Shown: piece by piece, positions 30,001-32,934 of the stretch
Position numbering within the stretch: the first letter of the stretch is position 1
How the letters are laid out: each line of letters starts with the position of its first letter
From: Flemingiibacterium sp045632605
GTDB lineage: Bacteria > Bacillota > Clostridia > Oscillospirales > CAG-272
Assembly (NCBI GenBank): GCA_045632605.1
Contig: JAZQXA010000104.1
Span: 1-32,934, forward strand
DNA: 32,934 bases
Reading direction: 5' to 3'
Made by a program: the position numbers and the translations under genes
Notes under the pieces: generated by a model
What the model was told of the DNA's origin: nothing
What the model saw: only the letters and a program-made list of their open reading frames with translations
The model's database searches: none

Positions 30001-30226
30001 AGAGAGCTCCGGCGAAAACGATAAGGCGGCGGCTCTCATACACGGTGACTATGACGGCAACGGAAGTGTTAACGTAACAGACATGAACCTTGCTATTGAC
30101 ACATTCCACGGAAACAACAGTCGCGGACTTGATGAAAGTGCGTTCATCCGCGGTGATGTAAACGGAGATGGAATAATCAATATCATCGATGCACAGCTGA
30201 TGCTTATTTATAAAATCACTAAATAA
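24089..30226 (+). CDS. Giant secreted dockerin-bearing surface protein
   Basis: 2045 residues with signal peptide MKLSNRIISLLLVIFMIVPVL. The N-terminal half (about 30-780) is beta-rich and unrecognised, with CARDB/Ig-like stretches. A KPADGN-type hydrophilic linker occupies 793-858. A further beta-rich region rich in Gly and aromatic residues follows to about 1210, then Ig-like modules (one near 1690-1785) and a Big_2-like module (about 1785-1895). The last 60 residues (1986-2045) form a type I dockerin with two EF-hand-like loops, DYDGNGSVNVTD and DVNGDGIINIID, both with all calcium positions intact. No enzymatic domain seen. AAAGGAG overlaps the previous stop, and the next gene, encoding a cohesin-like anchor, begins 9 nt after this one. 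Predicted to dock on that anchor at the cell wall. Confidence 0.85.
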   Translation: MKLSNRIISLLLVIFMIVPVLTEGAAAIGIESLISGSVYMIANDYIRFSYDADTGAFSVETKDGHPQKSFDNNIPLLYNEAAARSNGTSYTTVRIDGKDYIFGQDYSYFGIETDLYTPVISNGGRVMSVSWGVKGYLITQTAVISETIDSDLAGNVGIGYTVVNMNATAGTVGIRLLLDNALDSKVDAPYVINSEIFSPTIVETEYSDAAGDMPEQLTYVDSLANCKKMAYAMLKGWSGETDTTPDKVIVGHWANLANTRYDYIPDENCDFSNYSNVYRVPDTATAIYWTEESIAAGGSRIMEMLYGIGNFTADLSDEHLGVSVNIPSVKLNNAGNGYQNNGEIELIVTVDNSVDGAVDLIKAQVDIFLEDGLTFKDSGISEASFTYGEILGEEILNMGLPVGKVETIKKTVVVSPEANLTSKNISVNISATELAGENDWVQTTYSSQKNVLVPGVDGVLPDVKMTSVSPRMVYTEGEKNITVSGDMESLKALKASTGWELYLIKGLHKVRIDKSTIAFPNDTYKTMTFSTDEELSVGDYKIEFHFTDRQLKDELTNKIIAAEALTVCDDSNFRAQSYGLVAMVRFEEKGYPVYDFVSFINEDQLNMFESGEMPMRGLKHDLITFDDSSEIMAVVRGKIRVMKEGDKVFYQANTTDGDVTINNLLVYDGAEPLTMSIEGDWWSTQKDNIATIAGNGRIKVIGSITVWHNGWSLEGKDGVMSTLEAEEDEEAFILQLGVGGSIIQYIGGLLIDLKYGQLTRDDNLYGISFGGKVTIPIKAKAKNDSQSNQNSSADGNKPADGNKPADGNKPADGNKPADGNKPADGNKPADGNKPADANKPADGNKPAEGSKPAEGNKTDSGNTVGLTKPSGDNPPKLTVTTSDSKLGKYVNELGTIKDEPDDGEITAEIEDIIFGHKSYNEETGEYETGFVGINTSLEVKLPADVLGGVFKNKFGVEATVSINTIDKEFGIDFGLSVGDAFECEINLAFKQITRKSVEAYYPDVIKLYLGGDFIRIPFFGVPGTFITGLGGGVSNLADTLKDKEPDAEIAPLTIEVRLDLIFVELLQGKFEGKFSSEFVEIKGELTLNNDDDGKILKVEAGINIRWKPAVNINIYGNGTLLQGLMKGGISITIKKDYFYVYYYATFGIPESVPLIGGMELGGVEAAGSTDFIGANLKVIGIKFGFIYYWGGDFHIGQGIDLSGRGDAVKAIDTSYFDDNGNYVQCTALYGTNLRRLTSTKSESGRAGSVIVKKNFDPSCEDALLIEVPFDGVKLPVAEEIILLTPSGKQIEMIPDDGQGGGNFLINDRGEDAQKYIYITVTDKALLESGEWTLSIATDGVTVSDFEVNGVDDLPDLAGVTYSYSEANPYKLTVNYDVTGESDVPGALDVYITENPNAVENLRQSVTDPNTGLISLGRAELKEMRDGSVAFDIPDTLIDGEYYVLCMLSQDIGGMSMVMNENAFTFKNDKLPKNIDGINVTYGGDGDLRIELERENDVDYDAFIIRILDENMELVGDGIFEETVSDKIYNSELGEYENDIYYFGEQQGLVAGNTYYVAVDTVRYEDDKRYYSNNTVYSAAYVMPEKQTPVLVSVESNIDDSLPMQAIDTFEATYTFDRDVYFFIVADTLTKSYSTECKRVHTVSVPLIEGDHVIDFYAVTPEYDTTDSQIHEEAAFAFVVDTTAPLLTVGQAVSENIENPDEYTAISMQNVVVGDDGLVSFGGVTDPDAILTLDGTKDGITVNRDGTFTVSRRITTDRSKTELTLSAADKAGNKTTLLIHLVTPSLSNFNAVKLTADNKITTVDDVKKITIPVGTTVNLSAFGIYGAKQTALENDDVSWKILYEQNIISFNEGVLTALVPGETAISVIYDVASFEVDGKLQKSTLTDVIVIEVTERKISVDSGAKVSVDTVKTDFASYSKIAVIIDKDDISSVSTVVNGKKTVFYYAGDNTYVASFASGVDEEEVLGNLAIAESSGENDKAAALIHGDYDGNGSVNVTDMNLAIDTFHGNNSRGLDESAFIRGDVNGDGIINIIDAQLMLIYKITK
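26465..26662 (+). repeat. Eleven-unit 18-bp tandem repeat coding a KPADGN linker
   Basis: Units follow GCAGACGGAAACAAGCCT (Ala-Asp-Gly-Asn-Lys-Pro). The first seven differ only at silent third positions, unit eight changes Gly to Ala, and units ten and eleven have drifted to GCTGAAGG-type codons (AEGSKP, AEGNKT). The 198-nt array codes a flexible, Pro-rich, non-hydrophobic spacer between two beta-rich regions. Near identity of the 5' units points to recent slippage, and copy number is likely to vary between strains. Confidence 0.95.
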
Positions 30227-30235
30227 GGAGACAGT

Positions 30236-31954
30236 ATGAAAAAAATAGTTAGTTTAGTTCTTTGTATATTGATGCTTTTGACCTTCTTTACGGTGACGGC
30301 AGCTGCAGACGGTGATGCTGAGGTAAGCTATGCTCTGAAAATTGAAGCTTCCGCGCCGAAAAAAGGCGAAACGTATTCTGTTGGGGAAACGGTAACATTA
30401 AAGGTTGCCGTTTCCACAAAAGACGCAATGGGAAATACAAACGTAAGCATTGGCGGCGCACCTATATACGGATTTAACGGCGCTCTTAATTACGATTCGC
30501 TTTTGCTTGAATTGACAGATACGTCTATTCCGGAAAGCTTTAGGGGGATGATTTGTCAGGACAGTGCTCCGAAAGGACGAATCACATTCAGTTTCCTTTG
30601 CAGTACTTCCGGTTCGTCACTTTCAGGAGTGGATGTTGATGCGGATTTTGTGTTGGTACAGTTTAAATTTAAAACGCTCAGAGACGGTGTATCTGTCACC
30701 ACGCTTTCCGATGTGGTTATTACCGATAAGAATGCCGGTGCAAGACCTATTATTTCATCAACCTCAAAAATTGATTTGAGCATAGGCACCGGAGAAACAG
30801 TATCGGACGAACAGAGCCTTGCAAAAAGCATTGAAAATGCCAAAGAGCAGCTTGATTCGGCAATCATGAATCCGACAGGAGAATTGGTCTATCCGGCATT
30901 TACTGTGTCACAAGAGGCGTATGATGCGCTTGACGCGGCAATAAAGGCTGCTGAAAAAGCTCTTGGTAAAGCAACACTTCCCGATGAATTCTTGGAAGCT
31001 GAAAGAGCGCTTCTTGATGCGATAAGTGTATATGAAGATGCCAAGAGTTACGGAAAAAATCAGGGTGATATTTCGGGAATTATCGGCGGACTCATTTCCG
31101 GTGAAAAAGTGCTTATAGAGGTTACTGCCGCCGCAGGCGAACACGGCAAGATATCCGAAGGATATGACAGTCAGCTTGTTCGTTACGGCACTTCTGCCAC
31201 GGTTATTGCAGTTCCGGACGAGGGATATGAGGTTGAAAAGGTAAAGGTAAACGGCGTTGAATACCAGGCTGATGAAACTGTTACTATCGCAAGTGTAAGG
31301 GCAAAAACGCATATTGAGTTTTCCTTTAAAAAAGCAACCGGTACTTCTCAAACGCCTGATAACCCACAAACGTCGGATACTCCCGAAAATCAGGAAAAAT
31401 CTCGGTTTACAGATGTTTTGCCGGGAACATGGTATTTCGATGCGGTTGAAAAAATTGTCGAAATGGGGCTTTTTGCCGGAACGAGTGCGACCGAATTTTC
31501 TCCCAATATGCCTATGACTCGTGCAATGCTTGTTACAGTGCTTTACAGACTTGAGGGCAAGCCTTCTGTAATTGCGGATGTGACATTCAAGGATGTTGGA
31601 GCGGGAGAATGGTATACAGATGCAATTGCGTGGGCAAGCGTAAACGGTATTGTCAGCGGCTATTCTGCTGACAAATTCGGAACAAACGACAGTATAAGCA
31701 GACAGGACATGGTTACAATATTCTACCGTTATCTTAAGTATAAAGGCTTGACTCCGGCAGAAGGTGCATCGCTTGATTTGTATACAGATGCAGATAAGCT
31801 GAGCGACTATGCAAAGCCGGCAATGGAATGGGCAAACGCAACCGGACTTGTAAAGGGTACAAGCGACACCACACTTTCCCCTAAAGATAATTGTACCAGA
31901 GCGCAGGTGGCTACCATAGTTTTACGTTATACGGAAAATATAGCTGTAAACTGA
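30236..31954 (+). CDS. Cohesin-like SLH anchor protein
   Basis: 572 residues with signal peptide MKKIVSLVLCILMLLTFFTVTA. Residues about 30-180 resemble a cohesin: VGETVTLKVAVS, GFNGALNYDSLLLEL, GRITFSFLCS and FVLVQFKFKTL follow the strand order of dockerin-binding cohesins. Residues about 190-275 form a FIVAR-like three-helix segment (SQEAYDALDAAIKAAEKAL). A beta repeat of the InlB/Listeria-Bacteroides type follows (about 291-365), then a Thr/Pro linker. Three SLH domains lie at about 390-435, 448-495 and 513-560, each with a TRA/SRQ-type motif for cell-wall polymer binding. AAGGAG overlaps the end of the preceding dockerin gene. Together they make a wall-anchored receptor for a dockerin. The cohesin assignment rests on sequence pattern only. 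Confidence 0.8.
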   Translation: MKKIVSLVLCILMLLTFFTVTAAADGDAEVSYALKIEASAPKKGETYSVGETVTLKVAVSTKDAMGNTNVSIGGAPIYGFNGALNYDSLLLELTDTSIPESFRGMICQDSAPKGRITFSFLCSTSGSSLSGVDVDADFVLVQFKFKTLRDGVSVTTLSDVVITDKNAGARPIISSTSKIDLSIGTGETVSDEQSLAKSIENAKEQLDSAIMNPTGELVYPAFTVSQEAYDALDAAIKAAEKALGKATLPDEFLEAERALLDAISVYEDAKSYGKNQGDISGIIGGLISGEKVLIEVTAAAGEHGKISEGYDSQLVRYGTSATVIAVPDEGYEVEKVKVNGVEYQADETVTIASVRAKTHIEFSFKKATGTSQTPDNPQTSDTPENQEKSRFTDVLPGTWYFDAVEKIVEMGLFAGTSATEFSPNMPMTRAMLVTVLYRLEGKPSVIADVTFKDVGAGEWYTDAIAWASVNGIVSGYSADKFGTNDSISRQDMVTIFYRYLKYKGLTPAEGASLDLYTDADKLSDYAKPAMEWANATGLVKGTSDTTLSPKDNCTRAQVATIVLRYTENIAVN

Positions 31955-32070
31955 TACTGATATAAAAGTTCCGTGAATTTCTTCAATGTTCTTGTTTTAA
32001 GCGGAAGAAGATTTTTTGGAATTTTCAAAAAATTAATGAAAAATTATGCGAATTAAGGAGAAAATCAGCG
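31955..32070 (+). other. Intergenic gap with no clear terminator or promoter
   Basis: 116 nt of AT-rich DNA. A weak TTTCTTC/GAAGAAG pairing before ATTTTTT (around 31978-32018) could form a poor terminator, so the next gene may be partly read through from the operon. I see no convincing -35/-10 pair. Confidence 0.4.
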
Positions 32071-32934
32071 ATGAAAAAAAGATTTTTAAGTTTGATTTTA
32101 TGCATTTGTACTCTGGCATCTTTGATGACGGCTGCAGTATCTGGTGCAGCAACCGATATTTCGGTTGTGTCTGCTGATTATTATGACAACGGTGACGTGA
32201 AGAGTGTGAATATTTCATTCGGTTGGGATACCGCAACAGCTAATAGCCGCATGACTGTTATGACGGGGCGTCTGCGTTCTGCAGGTGAATCCGGTACTGA
32301 CAGAAATTACGGTGATTTTACCGACTACGGTTATTACGGAACAAAGTTTAAGTCCTGGGAGCAGGTTCTTGCAGCTAACAGTACGTTTGGTATACTGTAT
32401 TATACCGATGAAAAAAAGATGGAATACGGTAAAACCAATAAAATAACCCTTAGCTTTGACAAAGGGGATATTCCGCTGAATACCGATAAAACTTACTACC
32501 TATATCTGTGGACCTACTATGGCGGAAAATATTATCCTGATAACCTTTTCATGGTACTCCAGGTTAAGGACGGCGTTTTTCAGTATGCTCCCGCCACCGG
32601 CAGAAATGAGTACGGTAATTTTACCGTTCTGAAGAAAACGGAAGCAAGCACGCCTGTCACGCCTAACATTCCAAAGGCTAATTTTGCAGACGTTAAAGAG
32701 AACGATTATTTTGCAACTTCCGTAAACTGGGCGGTTGATCGCGGTATTACCGTCGGCACAAGCGCAACTTCTTTCTCACCGAACAGCACCTGCACACGTG
32801 CACAGATACTTACCTTTATGTGGCGTGCCGCAGGCTCTCCCGAACCGAAATACGCAAACTTTTATACCGATGTAAAGGAGAGTGACTACTTCTATAAGGC
32901 CGCTCTTTGGGCAAGAGAAGCAGGCGTTCACGTT
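32071..32934 (+). CDS. Secreted SLH protein, cut by the window end
   Basis: An open frame of 288 codons running off the window; start ATG at 32071 with AAGGAG 10 nt upstream. Signal peptide MKKRFLSLILCICTLASLM, cleavage near VSGAA. Residues about 27-185 form an unrecognised, Tyr-rich beta domain (phrases TYYLYLWTYYGGKYYPD). A first SLH domain spans about 208-262 (ANFADVKENDYFATSVNWAVDRGITVG, then SPNSTCTRAQILTFMWRAAG), and a second begins at about 268 (FYTDVKESDYFYKAALWAREAG). It is probably another surface-anchored member of the cluster, bound to secondary cell-wall polymer. What lies beyond the second SLH is not visible. Confidence 0.88.
   Translation, partial: MKKRFLSLILCICTLASLMTAAVSGAATDISVVSADYYDNGDVKSVNISFGWDTATANSRMTVMTGRLRSAGESGTDRNYGDFTDYGYYGTKFKSWEQVLAANSTFGILYYTDEKKMEYGKTNKITLSFDKGDIPLNTDKTYYLYLWTYYGGKYYPDNLFMVLQVKDGVFQYAPATGRNEYGNFTVLKKTEASTPVTPNIPKANFADVKENDYFATSVNWAVDRGITVGTSATSFSPNSTCTRAQILTFMWRAAGSPEPKYANFYTDVKESDYFYKAALWAREAGVHV

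Overview
The window looks like a chromosomal segment of a Gram-positive, probably uncultured, gut-type Clostridia (Oscillospiraceae/Ruminococcaceae-like). The reasons are strong AGGAGG-type ribosome sites with ATG, TTG and GTG starts, S-layer homology (SLH) surface anchors, cohesin- and dockerin-like modules, very large secreted multi-domain proteins, an HPK10/LytTR two-component system and moderate GC. No rRNA, tRNA, CRISPR or transposon was seen. No stretch over 300 bases lacks a gene.

Left region (1-13110, all + strand) is a carbohydrate-active locus. A secreted 1973-residue protein is built of tandem beta-sandwich, carbohydrate-binding-like modules and has no recognisable catalytic domain. 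It is followed by a secreted protein with one of the same modules fused to a TIM-barrel hydrolase-like domain, then by a leaderless paralogue of that barrel. A hairpin and a promoter with a palindrome separate these from alanine racemase (alr), which is followed 32 nt later by a GH127-type beta-L-arabinofuranosidase. The likely theme is capture and breakdown of an arabinose-containing plant glycan, with both extracellular and intracellular steps.

Middle (13111-15477): a strong rho-independent terminator lies between convergent transcription units. On the minus strand are a response regulator (LytTR, AgrA/VirR-like) and a membrane sensor kinase, overlapping as TAATG. Upstream of the regulator is a divergent control region. 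It holds a near-consensus minus-strand promoter, a plus-strand extended -10, and between them two CATTTCAT direct repeats exactly 21 bp apart, the architecture of a LytTR operator.

Right region (15478-32934, all + strand) is a tightly spaced cell-surface cluster: a 68-residue Cys-rich protein, an SLH-anchored clostripain-family (C11) protease, a 2230-residue protein with an N-terminal PLAT-like domain and about ten Ig-like modules, a 2045-residue protein ending in a dockerin, a cohesin-like plus three-SLH anchor protein, and a further SLH protein cut by the window end. Gaps are 1-15 nt up to the anchor gene, so this looks like one operon of at least 16 kb driven from the LytTR-controlled promoter. 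The inferred system is a two-component-regulated surface assembly in which the dockerin giant docks onto the cohesin/SLH anchor made next to it, with a co-expressed surface protease that may process the parts. This is the best candidate for a previously undescribed system here.
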